Shown piece after piece: positions 28,825-38,689 of a stretch of DNA of 64,000 nucleotides. The notes beneath the pieces were generated by a model. It made no database searches. It had not been told where the DNA came from and was given only the letters and a program-made list of their open reading frames with translations. This DNA comes from Synaphobranchus kaupii (Eukaryota; Chordata; Actinopteri; Anguilliformes; Synaphobranchidae), in NCBI GenBank assembly GCA_029718625.1, contig CM056378.1, forward strand, positions 62,085,027-62,149,026. The letters are read 5' to 3'. The translations under genes and the position numbers were made by a program. How positions within the stretch are numbered: the first letter of the stretch is position 1; the number at the start of each line of letters is the position of its first letter.

Positions 28825-30728
28825 TGTCATGGTTTTCAACCCTGTTTTCCCATGCGGTCATTTTCCTCTGTGGCCACGTGAGGGCGCTGTCCTTTTGATA
28901 GATGCTTGCTCCGCCCTGCTGAGTTGGCGGGGCATTGGTTAAGCATTTTCACCTGTGTAGTGGCCGGAGAGATATATAAGCCTACCGTTCCCTTCATTCG
29001 GGGCTTCGACATTGATGATTGTTAATTGTATGTACTGTGGTGTTATTGTTGGCTGTGAATTTTTGTACCGTTTTGGCTATTCGCCCATTGTTAGCGTCTC
29101 TTTGGAGACAGGGCTTATTTCTTGCTGGCTTGGTGGTTGGTTTTCTCGTAGGAGTTTGGGACCGTTAATCTCTGCTCTATTTTTGCCTTTATTTGTGCGT
29201 TTCCTCCGTGTATGGAGTTTTGGGCGATTGTGTTCAGAACAGTAGTTCTGCTCGCCTTTCGGCACATATCTTCCCATTGGGAGATCAGGCGTTTCGCTTC
29301 TACTTAGTTATTTGCTCGTAGAAGTATAGAGCAGCAGCTCTTTGTTCCATTTTCGCCTGTTTGGTTTTCTTAGAGACCTGGCGTTTTGCTTCTACTCAAT
29401 TCCGTTTTACTGTGAGCCAGTAAGTAGCCGTGGTACGTTTGTTCCCTGTTGTCCTTCTCGTGGACTACGTTCCCCTTTGTTGTGACTCAGGGTTTTTATT
29501 TGTATTGAGGCTGTCATGCTATTTTGCGTAGGTCTTTGTTGCAGCTGTCCTCCGTCCTTTTTACCTACGGGACGATTTTGTTTCGGAACTATTGTTGTGT
29601 TCGTTTCCGGGTGTGTTTTCTCCTTGTGTGGAGTTTGGGCTAGGTTATGGACATGTTTGTGTGACTGCGCGTAGCATGGTAATTTCAGCTCTCTGTTCCT
29701 TCGCTTCGTTACATTCTTTTACTGAGAGGCTAGGGCGGTTGTTCCAATCTAAGTTTGCGTGAGTCTTTTGGATAGTAGTTATGGGACGACGGTGCTTACC
29801 GTCGGCTCACCTGTAAAATGTTTCTCCCTCCTGGGAGATCGGGTGTTTACCGCTTTGCTTTCTGCATTTGACTGCTACTTATTAAACTAGCCATGGAACG
29901 TTAAATCTCGGTTCCAGTTCGCCTCGTTATATTTATTTACTGAGAGGCTAAGGCGGTTGTTCCATCTTAAGCTTGCGTTAGTCTATATGGATCGTAGTTA
30001 TGGGACGACGGTGTTCCGTCGGCTCACCTGTAGAATGTTTCTCTCTCCTGGGAGATCGGGTGTTTACCGCTTTGCTTTCTGCATTTGACTGCGAGCCTAT
30101 CAATCTCGCCAAGGGAACGTTAATCTCTGTTCCTGTTCGCCTCGTTACATTTCCTCTTAGAGAGGCAGGGCATTTATTTTCAGTTTTATCTCGCGTTGGT
30201 CTAGCCGGTAAAATGTCCGGTGCTGCCTGTCCTGCTCGTTCCTTTCGGCGCATTTCTCCTTTCATGGAGTTTGACGAATTTGTTTGGGACTCATGTTCTG
30301 GTTCGTCTTTTGGCGCATGTCTTCCTGTGGGGAAGATTGGGCGATGCTGTGGACACGTGTGTGTGACCGCGAGTTTGAGAATAGCCTGGGAACGTTGGAT
30401 CTGTTTCCTTTCGCCTCCGCTATTACTATATCGTATTATTTTGCAGTGTTTGTTTGTGTTTTATGTTTGTCTTTACGCTACCCGCCCGTTCTTATTTTAT
30501 CTCGTTACCGAGACAGGGCGCTTATTATTTCTGGCTGTTCTGATCCCTGTCCTTACGCTTTACTTGGCGTTTGACAGTTAGCCGGTTAGTAGCGTCTGTA
30601 GTGGTGTTTGTGTTCCTTGTCTTGTCTCCTCCCTTATCTGCGGGTATCCCGCCTTAGTGGCCTAAGGGCTTATTGAATCCCCTTGCTGCGTTTGGCTCCT
30701 CCTTCCTCACACGTCACGCCCCCTTACA
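28825..30728 (+). repeat. 3' LTR of the non-autonomous element
   Basis: Direct repeat of 26314-28217 with the same 220-bp internal duplication. Differences noticed by eye include C to T and G to A changes within the first 45 bases, G to A near 29516 and C to G near 29597. The equal length shows no indels. Confidence 0.85.
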
Positions 30729-30733
30729 CATGC

Positions 30734-31629
30734 ACTACAGAGTGATGCGTGTGCGCATTTCCAGTAAGATTAATCGGTAGAGGTTGTTTATCGTGGTTGT
30801 TTAGACAGTTCACTGCAGTTTCCTTTTTGAAATTATATCAGTGTTACGACGATTGATATCTTTCAGTTTTCAGTTTCCGTGATTTTCAACCACCTTCGCC
30901 CTATTCGAGCTGGATTATTTTAACCAAGGGATGTTGATTTCAGTTATTACTGACAGGATGCGTGATTATAATCTGCAATATACGAATCTGCAATATCTGT
31001 AGTCGGGAAAGTAAAAACGAAGCGAATGACCATTTCTCCGAACTCAGAGGTTCTTCAGTAATAGCAATCCAGTTCGAATGGACCCTGCAGTATTGCAATT
31101 GTGTATTTGTATTGTGTATAAGTTTTTTTTTAACCGTCTCCATTATGTATGGTGGAAGCATGAAAATGAGATCATGCAAACCACTTTATCGACGCGTTGA
31201 ACAGTGATGCTCAGTGTTATGTTCCTCTGTTTTCTGTTTCCCCTGCTTTGAGTTTTGTTTTGGCTTTGACTGTTTGTTTGTGTCTCCCCTACAGGTGGAG
31301 ATGCTGACGTCACAGTCCTATACGGAGATCTTGGGAGCTGCGCTGGAGGGAGGACACACGCTGTTGTCTGGCAACCATCTTCAGGAGATAGCCTACATGG
31401 AGACATGGACGTCGCAATGTATGAGAAGATGCCGTAACTGGGCACGCTAAGGACCGTCACGGAGCAGCGGAGTTAAAAGATGCAGGAGGATAAATACCTG
31501 TCTCCAAATGCATCGGGAGTTCGAGCAAACCTGATGCTAGCGATCACCACAACCTTCTCTGCTCCCTGATCTCGTTTTTCGGCCTAAGATCGTCTCGCAG
31601 TCGTACAGTTCTCTGCCTTTTATGTGGGT
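30734..31629. other. Unrecognised non-coding stretch
   Basis: Sequence after the CATGC duplication. Two frames of about 80 codons (30962-31207 and 31214-31450, +) show no family features. It could be the interior of the DIRS remnant that follows, but I see no reverse transcriptase blocks. Confidence 0.4.
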
Positions 31630-32075
31630 TTCATCCTCCCCTTCATAAATCACCTGAGGAAGCCAGACTTCACTCACTCTGCCCTGTGGCCTTATGTTTC
31701 CCCGCACAGGGGCTGTGGTGGAAAGCCAACAATCTTTTTATTGGTTATGGAGCGCCTATGCAGGGCCGGGCCTTATCTAAACTGAATTTGGCCCACTGTA
31801 TCGTAGATGCGATTCACATGGCTAACAGCAGTGCCGGCGTGCCCTCTCCCACAGGGGTGATGGCTCACTCCCTTCGAGATACAGCTGCCTCACGGACTTC
31901 ATTCACATGGTGCTCCTCTTTCTGATGATTGTGCTGTGGCTGGCAGGGCTTTGTCCCTCATGTCACCAGGGTTTATCGCCTGGATGTGGTGTCGTCCAAA
32001 TCGATTGCCTCCTCTTTCCGCAGGGCAGCGAAGTAATCTTAAGTATGACTTGTATTACAATTTCACAGTGTTTTT
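31630..32075 (+). pseudogene. DIRS-type tyrosine recombinase, C-terminal remnant
   Basis: Frame around 31686-31925 reads ANNLFIGYGAPMQGRALSK, LNLAHCIVDAIHMANSS, GVPSPTGVMAHSLRDTAAS. The last contains the H-x-x-R catalytic pair of tyrosine recombinases as it appears in DIRS retroelements. In another frame at about 31960-32030 is VTRVYRLDVVSSKSIASS, with the nucleophilic Tyr position. Frameshift between them, at about 31925. DIRS elements integrate with this recombinase instead of a DDE integrase. Reverse transcriptase and gag were not found. Confidence 0.65.
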
Positions 32076-32264
32076 ATCACCAGTGGGTATTTTCACTTTA
32101 GATTTGCTTCTTCGAAAGAACAAGCATCTAATAAAGTGAATATATTTTGAACTGCATGGTTGTGTCATGTGGTGTTACCTCACTACATCCCCCGCATGAC
32201 TTTATTTGGTATACTGTTCACCCACACCGTGGAGTGTTGACTGATATGAAATAGAACAAATGGT

Positions 32265-32446
32265 TACGTAGGTAACCACGGTTCTATGAATACGGTCAAC
32301 AGGCCATGCAGCTTGGTCATGTGGGGAATTCTATGCCCTTCAGTCGGCAAAAGAGAATGGGCGGTCTTCAAGCAACTCACCCTCTCGGCAAGGATGACCC
32401 ATACTGTGGCGTGTTGACCATATTCATAGAACCGAGGTTAACCATT
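32265..32446. repeat. DIRS-type terminal inverted sequence
   Basis: ACGGTTCTATGAATACGGTC (about 32278-32297) is mirrored by GACCATATTCATAGAACCG at about 32415-32433, and GGTTACGTAGGTAACC at 32261-32276 is itself nearly palindromic. Such inverted, GTTACGTA-containing ends are typical of DIRS elements. Confidence 0.55.
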
Positions 32447-32990
32447 CGTTTTACTGTCCCTAACTAGCAGAGATTGTGTGTTTTAGATATGGACTCAAAA
32501 TTAGCTGTTTTAACTGACCTTGGCTAGGGAGATCATGTGTGTTTGAGATATTTACTTGAAATGTGCTGTTTTACTGTCCCTCACTAGGCAGAGCTTGTGT
32601 TTTTTAGATATTTACTTAAAAAGTGTTGTTTTATTGTCCCTGGCTAGGCAGAGCTTGTGTTTTCTGATACGTATTCAAAATGTGCTGTTTTACTGTGCCT
32701 GGTTGGCAGAGTTTGTGTGCTTGAGATACACACTCAAAATGTGTGGTTATACTGACCCTCACTAGTTTTACTGACCTTGGCTAGGGAGATCTTGTGTGTT
32801 TGAGATATTTACTCAAAATGTGCTGTCCCTGGCTAGGCGGAGCATCTGTGTTTTGGAGGTATGTATTTCCTCAAAAATGTGGTTTTACTGTCCCTGGCTA
32901 GGCAGAGCTTGCTTGTTCGAGATATTTACTCATAATGTGCCGACTTACTGTTCCTGGTAAGACAAAGCTTGTGTGTTTTACTGTTTTGTT
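32447..32990 (+). repeat. Minisatellite, unit about 60 bp, eight to nine degenerate copies
   Basis: Each unit contains TTTTACTGTCCCTGGCTAGG, then a GCTTGTGTGTT-like block, GAGATATTTACTCAAA and TGTGCTG. Units vary by several substitutions and small indels. Low coding potential; the short frame at 32556-32765 is a repeat frame. Confidence 0.75.
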
Positions 32991-33016
32991 TGTTCATCAT
33001 TCCGTCATTTGCTCTC

Positions 33017-33370
33017 CACAGGGCATCTCTGGGTATCCCCAGTAGGTATGGCTCATTTCTGCAGGGCATCCCCAGTCGGTATGGATCATTTCCACAGGGT
33101 ATCCCCAGTAGGTATGGATCATTTCTGCAGGGCAGGGGTCTTCAATCTTAACCCGCAAGGGCCGGTGTAGGTGCGGGCTTTTGTTCCAACCAAGCAGTTA
33201 CACACCTGATTCTACTAATCAATCACTAGAGTGTGTAACTGCTTGGTTGGAACAAAAGCCAGCACCCACACCGGCCCTTGCAGGATAAGATTGAAGACCC
33301 CTGCTGTAGGGTATCCTCAGTAGGTATGGATAATTTCTGCCAGGTATCTCCAGTAGGTATGGGTAATTTC
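33017..33370 (+). repeat. Minisatellite, unit about 31 bp, interrupted by a MITE
   Basis: Units read GGGTATCCCCAGTAGG then TATGGATCATTTCTGCA. Copies lie at 33017-33132 and 33304-33370, and the same unit returns at about 38310-38395 next to the FRS exon. The array is therefore older than the 5-kb nest of insertions that splits it. Confidence 0.75.
33133..33303. mobile_element. hAT-type MITE, 171 bp
   Basis: Nearly palindromic, with ends CAGGGGTCTTCAATCTTA and (reverse-complemented) CAGGGGTCTTCAATCTTA. It is flanked by an 8-bp duplication CTGCAGGG (33125-33132) / CTGTAGGG (33304-33311) within the 31-bp minisatellite. Confidence 0.75.
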
Positions 33371-33470
33371 TAGGGTTGGGTATCGTTTGAAAAATTTCTA
33401 TACCGATATCAAAACCAATACCCTTAATTCGATACGATACCTGCACGATACTTTTTTCAATACTTTATAT

Positions 33471-35352
33471 CAGGGCTGCCCTGTTTCTGGAGATCTACAA
33501 TCCTGTGGGTTTGTAGGACAATTATCATTCTGTTTGTCTCTCCCCAGTTCTCTTCCTGAGTAGGGAACTCTTTGTATATACAGAAAACCCTAAAAATGCC
33601 CCGGTGTCTGTGTAACATTCCAACGCTATCTTTTACTTCCCTTCAGGAGCTCCAGGCCCCGGGGATCAAAGCATTAGTTAACAATAGGAGGGGGGTTACC
33701 AACCACCCAGCATAAGCCCAGACGATTGCGCATCGCAGATCACGGGCGAGGTGTGAACCCCGCTATCAATATAGCCTCTGATCGCACCAGCACGGCGCCT
33801 AAAGAATAGAATCAATCACTGCCCTTATATTTTGCGTAGAACATTACTGACGCCTAGCGAGCATTCCCAGTATCTCTAGGAGAATTCATGCTCATGAATG
33901 GAGAAAGTAGCCTCTCAGTAAATTTAATCAAAAATGCAGTTTCTGACGCCTAACGGAGCCGAATAAATAAATAAAGCCATGTCCAAGTCCTTATCGTATA
34001 GCACCGCGTCTCCGAGGTTGCCAGCCCACGCCGCTAATGAATAATCAACCATCTCCCCCTAAACGAAGCCGGAAGTAATCGTGTTTGGTATGGTTAGCTC
34101 CATAAATTTATAACAAAAATCAAGAGACCAACTATATCCGTGTATTTCGGTAGAGTTGAGAGTTATCTAACTTAATCACATTCCCGTACTAATTTCTTAA
34201 AATTAGTGTGACCCGCCCGAGACGGGCACTGTGACAAGGATGTGAAGGCGGGTACTCCCAACAACCAATAGCAGCGTGGACCCTCCTCTAGCCAGTCAGG
34301 TATTTTAGGGGGGCGACCTCAGGGACTCGCTCTCTTTTTCCTTTTTCATCTACGACTTCACCTGGACTCCTGCGTCTTTTGGTTAATTCCCGCGAACCAC
34401 GCCTCCGACAGAAAGACTGAGCATCCGAGTTTTCCGTTCGGTTCAGAAGCTGCATTATCCCGCGTATGGCATCCACTGGGCCTGGGAGATCCTTCTTTTT
34501 CTCTTCACCTTTTCCTGGTTCGCGCTCGACTAGTAAGTAACCCCACCTTCCTCTCAATTACTCACTACTAGTCGAGTCGTACCACTGCTTTTCCTGATAT
34601 ACCGTTCCTACATTGTGTGTACCGCATCCCTTTGTTGAGTGTGATTATATAGTTTTAATCGCTTAAATATAGTAGTGATGTGTGTGAATAGAGATAACAT
34701 CAGTGCCTTGGTCTTCCTGTAACCCACTACAAGGAAAGGTGATATCGCATTTCTATTCCACGTTTAGTGTATGTGTTGTTTTAACGGCGATATTTTGTAA
34801 AATGAATATCGCTATATTCCCGTGTCTGTATTTTGTTATGTTGTGTTGAATGCTAGTAGTGTAACACTGTTAGAGTCCCGGCGGTTTCCCGCATTCCCCT
34901 ATTAAACCTCATTAATTTAACTAAATGTTTGGACCTGTTTCCTCTCTCACGCAGACGGAATGATCCACTAACAAAGTCACATCGAGACATTTGAATGTTA
35001 TAAGTGCCGAGGGGGAATTCCCTCACGGCATATCACGTGCTTAAGGTTGATAAAGGGTGACCTATAGTGACTTGGGTTCAGTATTCAGAGTACTGAACTG
35101 CTAACAGGGCAACTGAAGGTGATCCCTGAACAATAGTTCATAACTATTGTGTTGTAATTTAGAATAAATTAGTTAATTAAATTAATTCTAATTTAATGGG
35201 TAAAATCATTCGAATTACCTACCATCAATCTGACAGGTTTTCATATCAACCCTAATTTGGCACACTTGATTCTACTAATGAGCAGCTCAAGAAGCTCTCT
35301 ATAGTTGTCCTACAGGATGGTAGATCTCCAGGAAGAGAGTTCGGCAGCCCTG
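33471..35352. mobile_element. hAT-type non-autonomous element with 8-bp duplication
   Basis: Ends CAGGGCTGCC left and GGCAGCCCTG right are perfect inverted repeats, and TSD CTTTATAT flanks both sides (33463-33470 and 35353-35360). 1882 bp. No transposase; frames such as 34288-34557 (-) lack family features. The interior (TGTGACCCGCC at 34208 onward) may hold a further nested repeat that I could not delimit. Confidence 0.75.
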
Positions 35353-35668
35353 CTTTATATGAAAATGTCATATGTTTATCGGCCAACTATGTTTCTATAA
35401 ATTATTATAACTGATATTTTTACTATTTGTAAACATTTTCATTCTGTTAACATGTCATTGTAAAATGACAGATAAGTATTATTCTGTGAATATTATGTCA
35501 TTGTAAAATGACAGAATAAGTGCAACATAATGTAATTTTGTAAAATGATAGAATAGGAACAGAAAAAAATAAAGCGCAATTCCAAAACTGTCAGGAAATC
35601 TTGGAGATTCAACTGCATTGAAAGGATGCAACCCCTTTACTACAAAACGGGTTATAGCCACCAAAGTA

Positions 35669-36581
35669 CAGTTGAAGTCGGATGTTTACATACACTTAGG
35701 TTCAAGTCATTGAAACTCATTTTTAACTACTCCACAGATTTCATGTTAGCAAACTATAGTGTTGGCGAGTCAGTTAGGACATCTTCTTTGTGCATGACAC
35801 AAGTAATTTTTCCAACAATTGTTTACAGACAGATTATTTTACTTTTAATTCACTATATCACAATTCCAGTGGGCCAGACGTTTACATACACTAAGTTGAC
35901 TGTGCCTTTAAATTTTTAATATTTGGTTGCATATAATTTGGCTTTGCATGTCATGACTTTCTGATGTCTGTGACCCAACAACATCAAAAGACTCTTGATA
36001 TCTTATTTTCTGGTACTCTTACAAGTGATACTATAACGTCTCTGCCTTTGAATGGATCTCTATGGGAATTGGGGGTGGGACTAGATTTAGTTGTAAATTG
36101 ATGACTTACAGCCATTTTACCAATCATGTATTCCATACGGTTCCAGCATAATTTACAGCTAAATCTAGTCCCACCCCCCCAATTCCCATAGAGATCCATT
36201 CAAAGGCAGAGACGTTATAATATCGCTTGTAAGAGTACCAGAAAATAAGATATCAAGAGTCTTTTAATGTTGTGGGTCACAGACATCAGGAATTCAAGGC
36301 ATGCAAAGCCAAAGGATATGCGACCAAATATTAAAAATTTAAAGGCACAGTCAACTAAGTGTATGTAAATTTCGGACCCACTGGAATTGTGATATAGTGA
36401 ATTAAAAGTGAAATAATCTGTCTGTAAATAATTGTTGGAAAAATTACTTGTGTCATGCACAAAGAAGATGTCCTAACTGACTCGCCAACACTATAGTTTG
36501 CTAACATGAAATCTGTAGAGTGGTTAAAAATGAGTTTTAATGACTTCAACCTAAGTGTATGTAAACATCCGACTTCAACTG
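35669..36581. mobile_element. Sleeping Beauty-type Tc1/mariner foldback element
   Basis: Starts CAGTTGAAGTCGGATG and ends CATCCGACTTCAACTG, flanked by TA on both sides (35667-35668, 36582-36583). The left half, 35669 to about 36100, is mirrored almost completely by the right half, so nearly the whole 913 bp is one inverted repeat. Terminal sequence (TTTACATACACTTAGG) is that of the Sleeping Beauty-like Tc1 elements of salmonids and related fish. No transposase frame. Small internal differences show age. Confidence 0.85.
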
Positions 36582-36810
36582 TATATACGGTGGTTACAGC
36601 ACGGTGCCGTTCATCTCTTTTTTCGTTCTTCAGTTTATTTCTACTTCCTGCCATAGAGTTACGGAAGGGGTGCAATCAGCTACACTACCTTTCACAGAGG
36701 GACCTTAGTATGAAATGAAATAGGAGATAGAATCATTTCACAACTAGCTGTCTACTGCAAACGTTTATTTATGATAGCTTCAAAGATACGAGGTAAGCTA
36801 ATAATGTTAA

Positions 36811-37760
36811 AGGGTAAGTTCGCTATTTTGGACCTTGGACCCTAATTGCGGTCCGTCTTCCATGAACCTGACCCATGAAGTCCATTTTTTCGCTGATCGG
36901 TCCAGTATTGAGTTCGCTACAGATTTCCTGTAGGCTCTCACTGGTCTACAATAGAAGTCAACGGGGCAATTAGAAATGTTATGGAAAAACAACGATAAAT
37001 GTGCTTTTATAGCTCAGTGTGTATTCTTACGGTCTCAGTATGCTCTCCTGTGAAATGTACGCTATCGCAAACGCAAACCGAAAGTTGAAACAACAGTTCC
37101 ATTTGAAACAGAACTATTTCTCGCACTGACTTCGGATAACATTACCTGCGCAACTTCAGCCTCTCTCTCTTCTCTTGCTCTCTTATCATCCATCTCTTGT
37201 AGTTCCGTGTCCGGGTATTCTGGCTCAAATCTGTAGCCAGTAACGTCAAAGTCAAAATCGAATTCTTCGTCTTCGTAATCATTATAGTCATCCATCATCC
37301 AAGTTTTTTTGTGGAAATTGTAGCCTACGTTGCTGCAGGTTAACAAACGCAGACTGCTCAACTAGATAGTTTCGTAAACGGCCGGCACACCTTCCCGCTC
37401 CCCTACCCCCGACACATAGTACTCCGCGGGAGCAGCGAAAACAAGCAACAGAGAAATGCTTACTTCCAAGCCATGCCAAGCACGTAAAAATGTTCAGATT
37501 GAGATACATTTCACAGGAGAGCATACTGAGACCGGTAACAATACACCCTGAGCATCCCGTCTCATTTATTGTACAGGAAAGCACATTTATCGAACATTTC
37601 TAATTGCCCCGTTGACTTCTATTGTAGACCAGTGAGAGCCTACAGGAAATCTGTAGCGAACTCAATACTGGACCGATCAGCGAAAAAATGGACTTCATGG
37701 GTCAGGTTCATGGAAGACGGACCGCAAAAGGTCCAAGGTCCAAAATAGCGAACTTACCCT
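36811..37760. mobile_element. TTAA-flanked element with long inverted repeats and one exon
   Basis: Flanked by TTAA (36807-36810 and 37761-37764). Termini AGGGTAAGTTCGCTATTT on both sides in inverted orientation, and the inverted repeats continue for roughly 170-200 bp with few mismatches. It carries an acidic exon on the minus strand (next entry). Interpreted as a deleted Kolobok-type element by target site and by the exon it shares with the element at 13017-14911. Confidence 0.7.
37062..37298 (-). CDS. Acidic exon with 'YRFEP' motif, Kolobok-like accessory gene
   Basis: The likely start is MMDDYNDYEDEEFDFDFD (37298), then TGYRFEPEYPDTELQ, a charged helix (DDKRAREEREAEVAQV) and a Ser-rich end. 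An upstream extension to 37361 is open but less typical. Organisation (acidic start, aromatic-x-FEP, charged helix) is the same as the exon at 14497-14775. Stop at 37062-37064; an intron donor may come before it. Function unknown; similar exons occur in multicopy fish genes. Confidence 0.5.
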   Translation of the reverse strand: MMDDYNDYEDEEFDFDFDVTGYRFEPEYPDTELQEMDDKRAREEREAEVAQVMLSEVSARNSSVSNGTVVSTFGLRLR

Positions 37761-38040
37761 TTAACGTAACTAACATACACTTTAGCCAGCTACGCATACC
37801 TTATTAAGGCAATCATTAATATCCAAACCAAAAGTTCTGTTTGTGAGAACCTTACAAAACTGTTATTCAATCGTTGTCAGTAGTCAGAAGACCCAGCAGA
37901 AGACCCAGCAATGGACGATCAACTGCTTTACCATATTACTGGTGTTTCATTTAATAGTAGTTTCGCAATGTTTGCATTTGATGCAATGGATTGTCCGCTG
38001 GCTGCGAAAATAGCATTCATGTCGAGAAGTAGCCTACTGT

Positions 38041-38215
38041 GCCAGCAGCCATACCACCATGCAATCTGCTCCTGCTGAATTGCTGAAGCTAAGCAGGTGT
38101 GGGCTTGGTTAGTACTTGGATGGGAAACCTCCTGGGAAAACTAAGTTGCTGCTGGAAGTGGTGTTGGTGGACCAGTAGGGGGCAAACTTCCCTCTGGTCA
38201 AATAAATCCCAATGC
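38041..38215 (+). repeat. 5S rRNA-derived SINE
   Basis: From GCCAGCAGCCATACCACC to about 38160 it follows 5S rRNA: AAGCTAAGCAGG (box A region, about 38086), GGTTAGTACTTGGATGGG (intermediate element and box C, about 38105) and AACCTCCTGGGA. Divergence in the variable domain and the unrelated tail (GTGGACCAGTAGGGGGC to CTGGTC) show that it is a SINE3-type retroposon, not a 5S gene. Confidence 0.75.
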
Positions 38216-38437
38216 CCCAGTGCATTTCTGATACCGTTTTTTCCAAAATGTTTCGATACTCGGTAGGACTGATGTATTTCGGTCAGTGCCATGTTTTTAC
38301 TTAGTCATTTCAGTAGGGTATCCCCAGTTGGTATGGATTATTTCTGCACGGTATCCCCAGTAAGTATGGATAATTTCTGCAAGTAATCTCCAGTATGTCA
38401 TGGTGCATCAGGGCTGTTGATAGTGTGAGAAACTCAC

Positions 38438-38624
38438 CCTGCCCGGTCTGGCATCGCCGTCCGCTCTCAAAGGAGAAGAGGTTTGAGTCATAGCCATAGC
38501 GACGCAGGCAGAGGTAGGGCCACCGAACGGCATCTCTCTTCCTCGTGTGCAGGATGAGCTCAGTCTGAGTGAGCTCCATTGTTCCCGAGCCCAACTCGTT
38601 CCCTTCATCGTCCACATTCGTCAC
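38438..38624 (-). CDS. frs3: Host exon of an FGF receptor substrate (FRS2/FRS3) PTB domain
   Basis: 187-bp internal exon, bounded on the minus strand by acceptor TTGTGCCTGCAG (ends 38625) and donor GTGAGT (38437-38432). The 62 codons read VTNVDDEGNELGSG, ELTQTELILHTRKRDAV and WPYLCLRRYGYDSNLFSF, ending SGRRCQTGQ plus one base. This is the first half of the PTB domain of FRS adaptors, which link FGF and neurotrophin receptors to Grb2 and Shp2 at the membrane. KRDAVRWPYLCL favours FRS3 over FRS2. The exon frame is intact. Neither the myristoylation-signal exon (to the right) nor the next PTB exon (to the left) was found, so flanking introns exceed the visible distance. Confidence 0.85.
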
Positions 38625-38689
38625 CTGCAGGCACAACAGCAGGGTTACACCACAGCCAAACAAACCATATTACACCAAAGCTATGTACC

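Larger units (their letters stand above)
26314..30728 (+). mobile_element. Non-autonomous LTR retrotransposon, complete, 1904-bp LTRs around 607 bp
   Basis: Two direct repeats offset by exactly 2511 bp, each starting TGTCATGGTTTTC and ending CCCCCTTACA, enclose a short internal region. The whole is flanked by a 5-bp duplication CATGC (26309-26313 and 30729-30733). The internal part has no coding capacity and ends in a purine tract beside the second LTR. TG...CA ends, 5-bp duplication and purine tract show a retrotransposed LTR element of the LARD/TRIM kind that needs enzymes from elsewhere. The two LTRs differ at only a handful of sites I could find, so insertion was recent. Confidence 0.85.
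33371..38307. mobile_element. Composite nest of insertions in the 31-bp minisatellite
   Basis: Opens with TAGGGTTGGGTATCGTTTG, a common hAT-like start, with further GATACC-rich sequence. Matching sequence near 38230-38290 (TTTCGATACTCGGTA) suggests the same outer element resumes there, but its right terminus is not recognisable. Inside are a second hAT element, a Tc1 foldback, a TTAA element and a SINE, listed separately. 35361-35668, 36584-36806 and 37765-38040 hold no gene that I can recognise. Confidence 0.45.

Noticed and set aside
26314..30728. Tandem segmental duplication or assembly duplication of 2511 bp
   Set aside because: The repeated parts begin TG and end CA, enclose a purine tract, and the whole is bounded by a 5-bp duplication, so they are LTRs of one element.
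34208..35030. Possible further LTR (starts TGTGACCCGCC) inside the hAT element
   Set aside because: I could not find a matching CA end with target duplication, so it is left as undelimited interior sequence.
38041..38215. Functional 5S rRNA gene
   Set aside because: Conserved only around the internal promoter; the variable region differs and an unrelated SINE tail follows.
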